Shown: positions 9,410-18,364, numbered from the stretch's first letter. The stretch: DNA of 64,000 nt from Alcaligenaceae bacterium SAGV5 (GCA_009360345.1 SPDP01000005.1:1-64000), one strand, 5' to 3'. Numbers and translations are program-made. The notes: generated from the letters alone by a model not told the origin.

Positions 9410-10231
9410 ATGAAACCAGGACGAGTGATCCTGATGGGCGCCGGCCCCGGCGACCTGGATCTGTTGACGCGCAAGGCGGTCCGCGCCCTGTCGTCCGCCG
9501 ACGTGCTGCTGCTGGACGAACTGGTGCCGCCCGACATCGTCGAACTCGCGCCCCGGGCGCGCGTGCTGCGCGTGGGCAAGCGCGGCGGCTGCCGCTCCAC
9601 GCCCCAGCCCTTCATCCAGCGCCTGATGCGCCGCTACGCGCTACAGGGCAGGACGGTCGTCCGGGTCAAGGGCGGCGAGGCGCTGATGTTCGGCCGGGCA
9701 GGCGAAGAAATCGCCTTCCTGGAAGCCGCCGGGATCGAGGTGGAACTGATTAACGGCGTCAGCTCGGGCATGGCGGCAGCCGCGGCACTGGGCATCTCGC
9801 TCACCCATCGGGACTACTGCCATGGCGTGAGCTTCGTCACCGCCCATACCCAGGACGGCACGCCGCCGGACTGGCAGGCGTTGGCGCGCAGCCGGACCAC
9901 GCTGGTCATCTACATGGGCATGCGGCGCATCGAGGACGTCGCGGCGGGTCTGCTGGCGCACTTGCCGGCAGGCACGCCGGCCGCGGTGGTGCAGTGGGCC
10001 TCGACACCACGCGAGGCAAGGCTGGTCACCCTGTTGGGCCGGCTCGCGGACGACGCGCGCGAAGCGGGGTTGGGCAGCCCCGCGATCATTCTCGTCGGGG
10101 ACGCGATCGGGTTGGCTCGCGCCGACGGCCGGCGCGACGGGGACACCGTCGGGTCAATCGTCGGTCCGGATCCGTCCCGCCTCGACCCGCAGGACGCGGT
10201 CGCAGAAATCCAGCGTACTGGGGCGATGTGA
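9410..10231 (+). CDS. cobA: Uroporphyrinogen-III C-methyltransferase
   Basis: SAM-dependent enzyme that methylates uroporphyrinogen III twice to give precorrin-2, supplying siroheme for NirB. 273 residues, CobA/SUMT type without the CysG N-terminal dehydrogenase domain. Visible family motifs are VILMGAGPGDLDLLTRKA, VRVKGGEALMFGRAGEE and GVSSGMAAAAALGI. ATG 9410 is preceded by AGGAGG at 9398-9403. The last 26 codons run into the 3' end of the convergent ABC exporter gene (overlap 10154-10231), so the extreme C-terminus is shaped by the neighbouring gene and may not be ancestral. Confidence 0.92.
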   Translation: MKPGRVILMGAGPGDLDLLTRKAVRALSSADVLLLDELVPPDIVELAPRARVLRVGKRGGCRSTPQPFIQRLMRRYALQGRTVVRVKGGEALMFGRAGEEIAFLEAAGIEVELINGVSSGMAAAAALGISLTHRDYCHGVSFVTAHTQDGTPPDWQALARSRTTLVIYMGMRRIEDVAAGLLAHLPAGTPAAVVQWASTPREARLVTLLGRLADDAREAGLGSPAIILVGDAIGLARADGRRDGDTVGSIVGPDPSRLDPQDAVAEIQRTGAM

Positions 10232-11911
10232 GACCACGATCACCGTGGTTCCGGCGGGCAGCCCCCGGATGACCCCGAGCAGCTCGGCCTCGACCGCGGC
10301 ATCGAGCGCACTGGTTGGTTCGTCCAGGATCAGCACCTCCTTGCGCTGATAGAGCGCTCGCGCGATACCCAGGCGCTGGCGCTGGCCCCCCGACAAGCGG
10401 ACGCCACCTTCGCCGCAGGGCGTTTCGTAGCCCTGGGGCAGCCGGTCGATCATGCCGTCCAGGCATGCCTGGCGCGCCGACCAGCGCACCAGTGCTTCAT
10501 CGATGGCGGCCGGATCGACGCCAAGGGCAATGTTCTGGCGGATGCTGGCGCTGGACAGGAAAATGCTCTGCGGCACATAGGCGATCTTGCGCTGCCACAG
10601 TTGCAGGTCCGCCGGCGGCAGCACCCGCCCGTCGACCCACAGCGCGCCCGGCTGCGGCACCCGCAAGCCGCACAGCAGATCCAGCAGCGTGCTCTTGCCC
10701 GCGCCGCTGCTTCCCACCACGCCCACCCGCTCGCCCCTGCCGATCAGCAGCGTCTGCCGGTCGATCACGCGTTCGGCGCGTCCCGGATGACAGTAACTGG
10801 CCTCGACCAGCCCGAAGCTGTCGTGGAAGCCCAATTGCCGGTGGTCGGGGGGATGGTCCCCGGGCAAGACGGGCAGCGCCTCCAGCACATCCCGCAGCAC
10901 GGGCGCCGCGCCGTTGAGAGTCGCCCATCCAGAATAGATCTGGTGCAACACCGGCAGCAGCCGCTGGGTGGCGAGCACGAACACACCGAGGACCGGGATG
11001 ATCATGCCGGCGGGCATTGCCGTTCGCGTCAGGCCGTAGGTCAGGGCAATCACCAGCAGCAGCCCGATGGTCTCCACCACGTAGCGGCGGGACTGCACCA
11101 GCGTATTGTTTTCGGCCTGCGCCTTCCTGAACGCCGCTTCGTACTGTCCATAGGCCTGGACGTAGCTGCGCTGCTGGCCGGACAGCAGCACGTCGCGGAT
11201 CGCGCCCAGGCTTTCCTGGGCCGCCTGGAGAGCGCGGCCATGGTTGGCGGCGATGCGGCGCCCGGAATCCAGCAGGCGGCGCCGGGACAGGGCCGCGATG
11301 CCACCATAGATCAGCCCGAAGGCGAGCGCCAGCCCACCGGCGATGGGCGCGCTCACCATCAGCAGGAAGGCGACGATGGCCAGCGCGATGATCGAGGACG
11401 TGCAGATCAGGATACAAGGCACCACGACCTGCGAGGCCACCACGGTCACCTTGTACGACAGGATGCTCAGGGTATCGCTGGAATGGCGCTCGGTATGCGC
11501 GGGAAACGGCAGATGCAGCGTGCGGTCCAGGCAGGCAAGCGCAAGCTCATGGCCGACGCGCTGGGCCGCATGTTGGAGGCGCGCCACCAGGCACACCCTC
11601 AGCACACCCGTGGTCAGGGCGGCCAACGCGAGCGTGGCCATGCCGATCCCCAGCACCCGGGCCGGATCCATGGAAGACAACCCGGGCACCCAGGCGGACA
11701 AGCGGCCCCACATGGGCAGGCCGGCGGGATCCACCAGCATGATCAACACCGGTACGACCGATCCGATGGTCAGCACCTCGGTGGCCGACACCAGCAGGGC
11801 GAGCAGCAACAGACGCGCCAGCGCGCTGCGGTGCCGGCCCGGCAACCAGCGCCACAGGCCGCGCACCAGTTGCAGCGTGGTCTGCGCCGACGTGGAAGAA
11901 AGCAGGCTCAT
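10154..11911 (-). CDS. ABC exporter, fused permease and ATPase
   Basis: Half-size ABC exporter, 585 residues, of the PglK/MsbA/HlyB-like class. The N-terminal half holds about six membrane segments. The C-terminal ATPase has Walker A (VVGSSGAGKST), signature (RLSGGQRQRLGIARAL) and Walker B (VLILDEPTSALD). It is the last gene of a seven-gene operon with glycosyltransferases, a PqqD-like protein and an HPr-kinase-like protein, and overlaps the upstream gene by 4 nt. It probably flips or exports the product of that operon, a lipid-linked glycan or a modified peptide. The substrate cannot be read from the sequence. Confidence 0.85.
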   Translation of the reverse strand: MSLLSSTSAQTTLQLVRGLWRWLPGRHRSALARLLLLALLVSATEVLTIGSVVPVLIMLVDPAGLPMWGRLSAWVPGLSSMDPARVLGIGMATLALAALTTGVLRVCLVARLQHAAQRVGHELALACLDRTLHLPFPAHTERHSSDTLSILSYKVTVVASQVVVPCILICTSSIIALAIVAFLLMVSAPIAGGLALAFGLIYGGIAALSRRRLLDSGRRIAANHGRALQAAQESLGAIRDVLLSGQQRSYVQAYGQYEAAFRKAQAENNTLVQSRRYVVETIGLLLVIALTYGLTRTAMPAGMIIPVLGVFVLATQRLLPVLHQIYSGWATLNGAAPVLRDVLEALPVLPGDHPPDHRQLGFHDSFGLVEASYCHPGRAERVIDRQTLLIGRGERVGVVGSSGAGKSTLLDLLCGLRVPQPGALWVDGRVLPPADLQLWQRKIAYVPQSIFLSSASIRQNIALGVDPAAIDEALVRWSARQACLDGMIDRLPQGYETPCGEGGVRLSGGQRQRLGIARALYQRKEVLILDEPTSALDAAVEAELLGVIRGLPAGTTVIVVSHRPSTLDFCDRVLRVEAGRIRTDD

Positions 11912-13071
11912 GGTCCGGGGCGCGTCGCGCGGCGCGCACGCAGCACGCGCCGTGTATTACGCCATGCCCAGCGGCCGAATGCCGCGATCCCCGCGGGAGG
12001 AAAGTCGACCGAAGCCCCCACGCTGGTCCAGAAGGGCACGCCATTGTGGCGCGCCACTTGCGCCGGCTCGATCAATCGCGAGCGCAGCTGGGTCTTCAGG
12101 TGGTAGCGCCAGGGCCTGCGCGCCGATTGGCCCGGCGCGTCCCATGGCCCCGGCGGGCGGTAGTACAGCCAGAACGTGCCGGGCCGTCCGCGCCGGACGC
12201 CGGCAGCCAGTTCCAGCACCGCCTGGCGATCGAACTCTATGGTCGCGGGCGCCTGCTCCGCCAACATCTTCAGCGCGATCCGCACCGCGTCGGGGACGGA
12301 GAACTCGCTGACGAAAAACTGGAACCGGGCCGTGTCCAGCACCGGACGCTGGACCAGGATGGACAGTGCATCGACCACCCATCGGGCGTCATAGTGCACG
12401 GACGGCGTCGTCAACCCGTGGGCCAGGATGTGCGCCAGGTTATGTTCGACGCAGGGAATGGTGAAGCACCCTTTGGGATGCTCGACGACAAGCGCCTCGG
12501 CATACATACGATCGACGCTGGACTGCCGGAGCGCCCAGTTGTGCAGGTACCAGTGCACGTCGAACTCGAAGCGATCCGGACTGAGCCAGGTGATGGAACG
12601 CAGCGTCGCCCCCTTCTTGGTCATGCCTTGCGCGGCGAAAAAAGCCAGGACCTCCTCGGAACGATGCTGGATGCCCCCCAGCAGCAAGTCTATGTCCGCC
12701 ATGGGCCGGGCACCCAGCCCATGCGGATTCGTCAGCGCCATGGACACGCCCTTCAGGAACACGCATTCGCCCAACCCTGCCTGCAACAATGCCTGCCGCA
12801 GCCGCTGGGCACGGTCCAGCAGCAGGTGATTGCGATACAACGTGTGCTTGTAGGTACCACGCACCCGGGATTCCGCGAACGGGCTCAAGCCGCCTTCGGG
12901 CAGGCGCCGGGCCACCCAGGGCAGCATGCGATGCTGCCCGTCGGTCAACGCGTCCGCCTGGATGGCCCGTTCCAGCACGGCCAGGTCACGCTCCGCCGGC
13001 CGGGCCGCGAAGCACAGCTCCAGCAACGCTCGCTGGACGGTCGGGTCGGCAACGCCGAACAAGGAGATCAT
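11908..13071 (-). CDS. Nucleotidyltransferase family protein (NTP_transf_5-like)
   Basis: 387-residue protein with the pattern of the putative nucleotidyltransferase family Pfam NTP_transf_5: FLKGVS at 105-110, then ARPMADIDLL at 121-130, whose D126 and D128 would bind metal. Members occur beside HPr-kinase-like and PqqD-like genes in peptide- and polysaccharide-related loci, including kinase-bearing lasso-peptide clusters (PadeN type). The start chosen is the ATG at 13071, which overlaps the stop of the upstream glycosyltransferase; an open frame further upstream has no family similarity. The acceptor of any nucleotidyl group is unknown. Confidence 0.78.
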   Translation of the reverse strand: MISLFGVADPTVQRALLELCFAARPAERDLAVLERAIQADALTDGQHRMLPWVARRLPEGGLSPFAESRVRGTYKHTLYRNHLLLDRAQRLRQALLQAGLGECVFLKGVSMALTNPHGLGARPMADIDLLLGGIQHRSEEVLAFFAAQGMTKKGATLRSITWLSPDRFEFDVHWYLHNWALRQSSVDRMYAEALVVEHPKGCFTIPCVEHNLAHILAHGLTTPSVHYDARWVVDALSILVQRPVLDTARFQFFVSEFSVPDAVRIALKMLAEQAPATIEFDRQAVLELAAGVRRGRPGTFWLYYRPPGPWDAPGQSARRPWRYHLKTQLRSRLIEPAQVARHNGVPFWTSVGASVDFPPAGIAAFGRWAWRNTRRVLRARRATRPGP

Positions 13072-13742
13072 GCCCGGCCCCGCTGACGTTGCAGATGGGC
13101 GCGCACCACCGCCAGATAGGCGCTGTGTCCCGACGTGGACAGCGTGTGATTCCCGCCGTGTATGCGCCGGCGCAGGAACAGCGCGTCGGAGCGCGCCCAG
13201 CCGGCCTGGGTAGCCATCAGGCGCGAGGCCAGGTCGATGAATTCGCCGCTGACCAGGCTGGTGTCGAAATCCCCCACCCGCTCGAGCAATCCGCGGCGTA
13301 TCGCGGTGGAGCCGCACAGGACCGCGGCCTGCGGTGGCGGCAGCACGTAGCGCTGGCGTGCCTGGGACGGCATCTCCGGGCTGAGGAAGTGTTCGACCCA
13401 ACCGGACACGATCGCGACCGACGGCGTCGCCATCAGGCCCAATGCCACGGCCTGCCTGCCGGGCACCCACAGGTCGTCATCATCCAGGAACTGGATCAGA
13501 TCGCCCCCGGCCATCGCCAACCCTTCGTTGCGGGCGGCAGCCGCGCCGCCATTGCGGGGCAGGCGGCGGTAGCGGATGCGCGCATCGCCCATCTGCTCGA
13601 CGATGGCCTGGATGTCGTCGGGAGAGGCATCGTCGACCACGATCACCTCGTCGTCCGGCGCCAGTTCGTCCAGCGCGGAACGCAGCGCTTGCGAGATGTA
13701 GGCGGAGGCCCGGTAGGCCGGCATGATCACGCTGGTTTTCAT
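13068..13742 (-). CDS. Family 2 glycosyltransferase
   Basis: GT-A fold glycosyltransferase, 224 residues. The N-terminus shows the GT2 nucleotide-sugar pattern (SVIMPAYRASAYISQAL; EVIVVDDASPDD) and the acidic metal motif FLDDDD near residue 90. Short length suggests a catalytic domain only, with no membrane segment. ATG at 13742 overlaps the upstream gene stop, and its own stop overlaps the nucleotidyltransferase start. One of three GT2 genes in the operon, so the product probably carries several sugars. Donor and acceptor are unknown. Confidence 0.85.
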   Translation of the reverse strand: MKTSVIMPAYRASAYISQALRSALDELAPDDEVIVVDDASPDDIQAIVEQMGDARIRYRRLPRNGGAAAARNEGLAMAGGDLIQFLDDDDLWVPGRQAVALGLMATPSVAIVSGWVEHFLSPEMPSQARQRYVLPPPQAAVLCGSTAIRRGLLERVGDFDTSLVSGEFIDLASRLMATQAGWARSDALFLRRRIHGGNHTLSTSGHSAYLAVVRAHLQRQRGRA

Positions 13743-14434
13743 CGCTGCCGCTCCAGTTTGGCCTTGATCACATGCAACAGTTCGCGGCTGGACCGCGCGG
13801 CCAGGGCGGATGCGTTGTGGGCATGCAGACGCCGGTCCAGCACGACGTCGGGCAGCATGACCTCGGTGCCGCCGGCCTGCCGCGCGCGGGCGAACCAGTC
13901 CACGTCGTCGCTGTAGCGATAGGCCTCGTCCAGCATGCCGATCCGCCGGAAACGCTCCGTCCTGATCAGCAGGGCGCTGAGCAGATAGCCGAGCTGCGGG
14001 CCGTCCTTCCAATTGGCGCGGCACCAGGCCGGATAGTCGTTCACGCCGTCCAGGAAGAACGCCTGCATGCCCAGCACGTGGCCCGTGTCCGGGCGCTCGG
14101 CGAACACCGCCCCCTGCAGGGCCAGTTTGTCGGCCACCCAGCGATCGTCCTGGTCCAGGAATGCCAGGTACTCGTGGCGGGCACGGCGTATTCCTTCGTT
14201 GCGGGCGCCTGCCACGCCCACGTTGCGCGGCAGGACGACATATTCGATGGCGCGGTGGCGCCGCGCCAGCTGCCGGCACACGACATCGCTGTCATCGGTG
14301 GAAGCATCGTTGACCAGGCAGACCTGCAACTGGCGCGGCGGCGCCGACTGGGCCAGGACGCTGTCGACCGCCTCTTCCACGAAGCGTTTGCCATTGAACA
14401 CGGGGATCACGACCGAAAGACCGGAACCGATCAT
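13739..14434 (-). CDS. Family 2 glycosyltransferase
   Basis: GT2 enzyme of 231 residues with SVVIPVFNGKRFVEEAVDSV, VCLVNDASTDDSD and the DxD-like AFLDQDDRW. A later SDDVDWFARAR segment resembles the general-base region of GT2 enzymes. The start is the ATG at 14434, whose A is shared as TGATG with the HPr-kinase-like gene. It is clearly paralogous to the two neighbouring GT2 genes but not a recent duplicate. Confidence 0.85.
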   Translation of the reverse strand: MIGSGLSVVIPVFNGKRFVEEAVDSVLAQSAPPRQLQVCLVNDASTDDSDVVCRQLARRHRAIEYVVLPRNVGVAGARNEGIRRARHEYLAFLDQDDRWVADKLALQGAVFAERPDTGHVLGMQAFFLDGVNDYPAWCRANWKDGPQLGYLLSALLIRTERFRRIGMLDEAYRYSDDVDWFARARQAGGTEVMLPDVVLDRRLHAHNASALAARSSRELLHVIKAKLERQR

Positions 14435-15477
14435 CACCTCTCCAAGAGTTCCACAATGCGGCGGCTTGCCCCGGACAGGCCCGCCGCCCCCCGGGCGACG
14501 GCCACATCGGCGTAGGGCGCCACCTCGTAGACCCGCTTCGCCATGGCCAGCGAGCGGTCCGCCCAGTAGGGGGCCTGCTGCACGCTGCTCAGGGCGAAAT
14601 GCATGAACCCGGGCGCCGCGCGGACCGGCGCGGCGCCATCCTCCGGCGCCAGCCGCAGCCCGGCGATGGCGGACAGGCGGAATCCGGGGACCAGCCGGCC
14701 GACCTCGCCTGCCCGATTGGCCAGCAGCACCTGCTTGCCGGTCGTGGCGTCGACCTCCCAGGGTTCGCCGTCCAGGCCGGGACCGATTGCCAGCGGTGCG
14801 CTTGGATGCAGCTTGAGCGTGCGATACACCGCATGGACCTGGCAGGCGCCCTCGCCGGGCGCGAGCACGGCGTAGTCGTCGCCCGCCGAGTTCAACCCCT
14901 GCCGCAGCAGGTTCAGCGTCGTGGTGGACTTGCCCGAGCCGCCTGGTCCCGCCAGCAGCACGCCCCGTCCACGGGCATCCGCCACGCTGCCGCCATGCGC
15001 CAGCCATGCGCCAGCCTGCAAGGCCAGCAGGTGGACGAAGCTCTTGAGCGGCGAGTACCGTTCCCAGGAAGGCAGCCGCGCGCAGTCCTCCGCATGGAAT
15101 ACACCCAGGCCGCGCGACGCATCGAAGGCCGTGATCAATCCCCGCGCGGGATCCGGCAACAGCAACTGGTGCGCCCCGCCTTGCCGGGCCGCCTCGAAAC
15201 ACGCGCGGACCCCGGCGCCCGACAGGTGCAGCCCGGGCAGCGTCCGTGGATGGCGCCCATCCAGGCACCAGACCTGGAAGACCCCGGGCTCGGGGCGGTC
15301 CAGTTCCGTGGCCGCATAGAACGCGCGGACGATGTCGGCAAAACCCGACCGGGCATCCGCGATCACATCGAAACGAACCGGGCCGGCACGGACGGCATGG
15401 ACGATCCAGTCCCCCTGCGCCTGGCCGAACGGCATCAGGCGGCCAGCCAGCTCATCGAACCATTGCCGGTGCGCCAT
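14434..15477 (-). CDS. HPr-kinase-like protein of a PqqD-associated system
   Basis: 347-residue P-loop protein. GPGGSGKST at 177-185 and the surrounding VLLAGPGG...TTLNLL region resemble the HPr serine kinase/phosphorylase C-terminal domain. The first 165 residues have no HPr-kinase N-domain and look specific to the family that TIGRFAMs called HprK-related kinase A. Members sit next to PqqD-like genes; in the paeninodin lasso-peptide pathway a relative (PadeK) phosphorylates the peptide. Here it may phosphorylate a peptide or a small carrier (inference). The PqqD-like gene lies 3 nt upstream and a GT2 gene overlaps downstream. Confidence 0.78.
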   Translation of the reverse strand: MAHRQWFDELAGRLMPFGQAQGDWIVHAVRAGPVRFDVIADARSGFADIVRAFYAATELDRPEPGVFQVWCLDGRHPRTLPGLHLSGAGVRACFEAARQGGAHQLLLPDPARGLITAFDASRGLGVFHAEDCARLPSWERYSPLKSFVHLLALQAGAWLAHGGSVADARGRGVLLAGPGGSGKSTTTLNLLRQGLNSAGDDYAVLAPGEGACQVHAVYRTLKLHPSAPLAIGPGLDGEPWEVDATTGKQVLLANRAGEVGRLVPGFRLSAIAGLRLAPEDGAAPVRAAPGFMHFALSSVQQAPYWADRSLAMAKRVYEVAPYADVAVARGAAGLSGASRRIVELLER

Positions 15478-15480
15478 GCC

Positions 15481-15891
15481 TCAGGCGGGCTTTTGCGGCC
15501 AGCCCGCGACGACGTCGGTCTCGTGGATGGGGTCCAGCCCAAGGATTTCCTGCATGTCGGCGTAGACCGACATGGTCAGCTCCGCGGGGTCCGCGACCGC
15601 GATGGCGGGCACGGCGACGTCGGCCGGGCTCGGCGCCGCGATCAGTATCTGTTCATCCAGCGCCTGCTGGACCAGTTTGCCGAGCGCGTCTCGCGCGGCC
15701 TCGCTCCAGCCGTTGGCGCCGGCCAGTTGCTCCGGCGTGACGCCGGCCATCAAGGCTTGCCACACCTCGACCGCCGTGCCCTGCAGGTTGTAATAGTTGC
15801 CGACGTCCAGATTGATCACGATGGTTTCATTGCCGACCACCTCGGCGATGCAGGGCGGCGACTGTAGCGTGTACGAGCTGGAGAAATTCAT
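15481..15891 (-). CDS. PqqD-family peptide chaperone with extended tail
   Basis: 136 residues. The first 85 match the PqqD/RRE winged-helix fold, which binds RiPP leader peptides (ETIVINLDVGNYYNLQGTA; a helical segment; LVQQALDEQILI). A further 50-residue tail is unusual for PqqD; it ends LGLDPIHETDVVAGWP (117-132), a compact acidic/aromatic motif. Start is ATG 15891; an upstream in-frame TTG at 15924 would overlap the preceding gene. The gene lies directly before the HPr-kinase-like gene, the arrangement of the HPr-rel-A system. Function is inferred from the fold and context. Confidence 0.8.
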   Translation of the reverse strand: MNFSSSYTLQSPPCIAEVVGNETIVINLDVGNYYNLQGTAVEVWQALMAGVTPEQLAGANGWSEAARDALGKLVQQALDEQILIAAPSPADVAVPAIAVADPAELTMSVYADMQEILGLDPIHETDVVAGWPQKPA

Positions 15892-15920
15892 GATGCTGCG
15901 ATTTCCGAATGCTTGGATGA

Positions 15921-16628
15921 TCAAATCGTCGAGGCCCCGGCCGCGCGCCGCCTCTGGATGGAGGCATGCAGCACCTGGAACAGGCCCAGGTCGCGTGTCG
16001 GGACGCCGCGGGTCATGTTGGTCTCGTGGACCCGGTACAGCAGGCCGATCTCCGGGACCCGGCGGATATCGCAGCCGGCGTCCGCCAGGCGCAGGAAGAA
16101 GTCCTGGTCCTCGCTGAAACGCAGGTCCGGATCGAACCTGCCGTGCTGCTGGAAAACCTCTCGCCGAAAAGTACTGGCGCCCAGGTGATGCAAATGGCCG
16201 GCTTGCTGGCCGTCGGGAAACCGGAAACGCGACGACTGCGCCTCATCCTCGACCACGTACCGGGTCTTGCCCATGATGGCGGCGGCGCCATTCCGTTCCA
16301 GTGCCCCACAATGCGCATCGAGACGGCCCGCGGGCCATTGGTCGTCGTGGTCGAGGAACGCGATGAAACGCCCTGCCGCTACTTCCAGTCCCAGATTGCG
16401 GGCGCCGGCTGGTCCCACGCCGTCCGAACCCAGGCGCAGGCAGGCATGGTCCTGCTGGAAGGCGTCCAGGATGGCGGCAGTGCCATCCGTCGAACCATCG
16501 TCGATGACGATCAGCTCGTCGGCCGCGGACGCATTGCCGACGATGCTGGACAAGGCCTGCGCCAGAAAACGCTGCCCGTTCCTGACAGGCACGATGATCG
16601 ATGCGCGTACGCTCGCCCGGCCGGTCAC
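15921..16628 (-). CDS. Family 2 glycosyltransferase, first gene of operon
   Basis: GT2 enzyme of 235 residues with SIIVPVRNGQRFLAQAL, ELIVIDDGSTDGT and the DxD-like AFLDHDDQW; a SEDQDFFLRLADAG segment supplies the usual acidic catalytic region. The start is GTG at 16628, with AGGAG about seven bases upstream. It is the first gene of the 16628-10154 operon. No small precursor-peptide gene is apparent in the 147 bases upstream of it. Confidence 0.85.
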   Translation of the reverse strand: MTGRASVRASIIVPVRNGQRFLAQALSSIVGNASAADELIVIDDGSTDGTAAILDAFQQDHACLRLGSDGVGPAGARNLGLEVAAGRFIAFLDHDDQWPAGRLDAHCGALERNGAAAIMGKTRYVVEDEAQSSRFRFPDGQQAGHLHHLGASTFRREVFQQHGRFDPDLRFSEDQDFFLRLADAGCDIRRVPEIGLLYRVHETNMTRGVPTRDLGLFQVLHASIQRRRAAGASTI

Positions 16629-16775
16629 CCCCGGCTCCTGGCGCGCGACGCATACTGCTTGAAAACCACCCGGTTTCCCCCCGGTAGCGTGCCTTGCTCC
16701 CTCCTGGCGCTAGGCGGCACAGGCCTCGAATCCTAGCACACCGCCATCGTGCCGCGAGCCGATCGGCGGCATCGC

Positions 16776-17555
16776 TCAGCGGCGCCGCCCCGCCATCCAG
16801 CCCAGCGTATCCTCGGTCCGCCCCGACGGCACGTACTCCGCGCCGACGAAGCCGTCATAGGGCAGCTCGTCCAACGCGGCGAACACGTTGGCGAAATGGA
16901 TCTCGCCGGTGCCAGGCTCGTGGCGCCCCGGCGTATCGGCGAACTGAATGTGGCCGATGCGCGCGCAGTGGGTGCGCAAGCTGCGGATCAGGTCGCCCTC
17001 CATGATCTGCATGTGATAGAGGTCGTACTGGATCCGCAGGTTGGGATGCCCCGCGCGGTCGATGGCGTCGAGCGCCGCGCGCGTGGTGTCGATCAGGTAG
17101 CGGGGACGGTCCACCGTATTGACCGCCTCCGTCACCACGCCGATGCCGAGGTCGCCCAAGACCTGCGCGGCATGGGCCAGATTGGCCGCCAGCGTGTCCA
17201 GGCAGCGCTCGCGATCATGCCCGGGCCCCGGGCAGCCGGCCAGCACGTTGATGTTGCGGGGCTTGAGCACCCGCGCCACCGTGGCGGCCTGCGCCACCGC
17301 CTCGCGGAAGGCGGCCTCCCGCCCCGGCACCCCGGCCAGGCCCTGCCCGCCCGTCATCAGGTCGCCCGCTGGCACGTTGCACAGCGCCAGATCGACCCCG
17401 GCCGCGTCCAGCGCGTCGCGCCACCGCCCGGCCTCGTGGCCGTAGGGGAACTGGACCTCGACGGCATCGAAGCCGGCCCGGCGGGCGGCCGCGGGCCGCG
17501 CCAGTTCAGGCACTTCGAGGAAAAGCATGGACAGGTTGGCCGAGAATCGGATCAT
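16776..17555 (-). CDS. hyi: Hydroxypyruvate isomerase
   Basis: TIM-barrel isomerase of the Hyi/IolE-like family, 259 residues, usual length. It interconverts hydroxypyruvate and tartronate semialdehyde. Family signatures are FSANLSMLFLEVP at the start, the metal-binding TEAVN and QYDLYHMQIMEGD, and IGHIQFADTPGRHEPGTGEI. It is the last gene of a - strand operon with an ABC importer, a 3-hydroxyacid dehydrogenase and an IlvD-type dehydratase. It may act on a related keto-acid instead. Confidence 0.85.
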   Translation of the reverse strand: MIRFSANLSMLFLEVPELARPAAARRAGFDAVEVQFPYGHEAGRWRDALDAAGVDLALCNVPAGDLMTGGQGLAGVPGREAAFREAVAQAATVARVLKPRNINVLAGCPGPGHDRERCLDTLAANLAHAAQVLGDLGIGVVTEAVNTVDRPRYLIDTTRAALDAIDRAGHPNLRIQYDLYHMQIMEGDLIRSLRTHCARIGHIQFADTPGRHEPGTGEIHFANVFAALDELPYDGFVGAEYVPSGRTEDTLGWMAGRRR

Positions 17556-17596
17556 GGCGGGGTCAGGTCAGGGTCGATACAAGGGCCGGCATGGCT

Positions 17597-18364
17597 TCAG
17601 GACTCCTCGGGAAAACCGCGCAGGAAAAACCGGCGGGCCCGTCCCAGCAGGAAATTCAGGACCAGTCCGAGCAGCGAGATCGCGACCAGCGCCACGAACA
17701 TGTCGACCGTGATGAAACTGCGCGAGGCAATCACGAGCTGATGGCCGAGGCCGTCGGTGGAAGTGATCATCTCCGCCAGGAACACCACCACGCAGGATAT
17801 GACGAGGCCGATGCGGCAGCCGGTCAGGATGGACGGCATGGCCGCCGGCAGGACGATGGACGTCACGATGCGCGAGCGCGGCGTTCCGGCGGCCAGTGCC
17901 GACCAGATCAGCTTGGGTTCGACCGACCTCGCGCCGTGCAGCGTCGCCAGCAGGATGGGGAAGGCGGCATCGGCCACGACCAGCGCGATCTTGGACGAAT
18001 GGTCGAAGCCCAGCAGCAGGATGAAAGCCGGGTAGAGCGCCACCTTGGGGATGGGTCCCAGCACGCGGACCATGGGCACCACGATCGCGGCGCCGACCCG
18101 CGACCGGGCCGCCGCCATGCCCAGGCCGACGCCCAGCACCAGGGCGATGAAGAAGCCCACGAACAGCCGGAACAGGGTGATGCCGACGTCGGACAGGAAG
18201 GCGGGCGAGGCCAGTTGCTCCAGCAGCCGCATGACGACGGCGTACAGGCTGGGCAACTGGTTCTCGGTCACCCGCCCCGACATGGCCAGCCCCTGCCATG
18301 CGGCCAGGATCAGGACCAGCGGCAGCGCGCCGATGAGGGGAGAAATGCGGCGAGCCTTCGTCAT
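17597..18364 (-). CDS. ABC transporter permease (SsuC/TauC type)
   Basis: 255-residue inner-membrane permease with about six hydrophobic segments and an EAA loop (AAGTPRSRIVTSIVLPAAMP). ATG at 18364 overlaps the stop of the paralogous permease upstream, and hyi follows after 41 nt. Two different permeases in one importer suggest a heterodimeric channel. The family imports sulfonates, taurine, nitrate or aromatic acids. The substrate is likely the compound degraded by the operon. Confidence 0.85.
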   Translation of the reverse strand: MTKARRISPLIGALPLVLILAAWQGLAMSGRVTENQLPSLYAVVMRLLEQLASPAFLSDVGITLFRLFVGFFIALVLGVGLGMAAARSRVGAAIVVPMVRVLGPIPKVALYPAFILLLGFDHSSKIALVVADAAFPILLATLHGARSVEPKLIWSALAAGTPRSRIVTSIVLPAAMPSILTGCRIGLVISCVVVFLAEMITSTDGLGHQLVIASRSFITVDMFVALVAISLLGLVLNFLLGRARRFFLRGFPEES

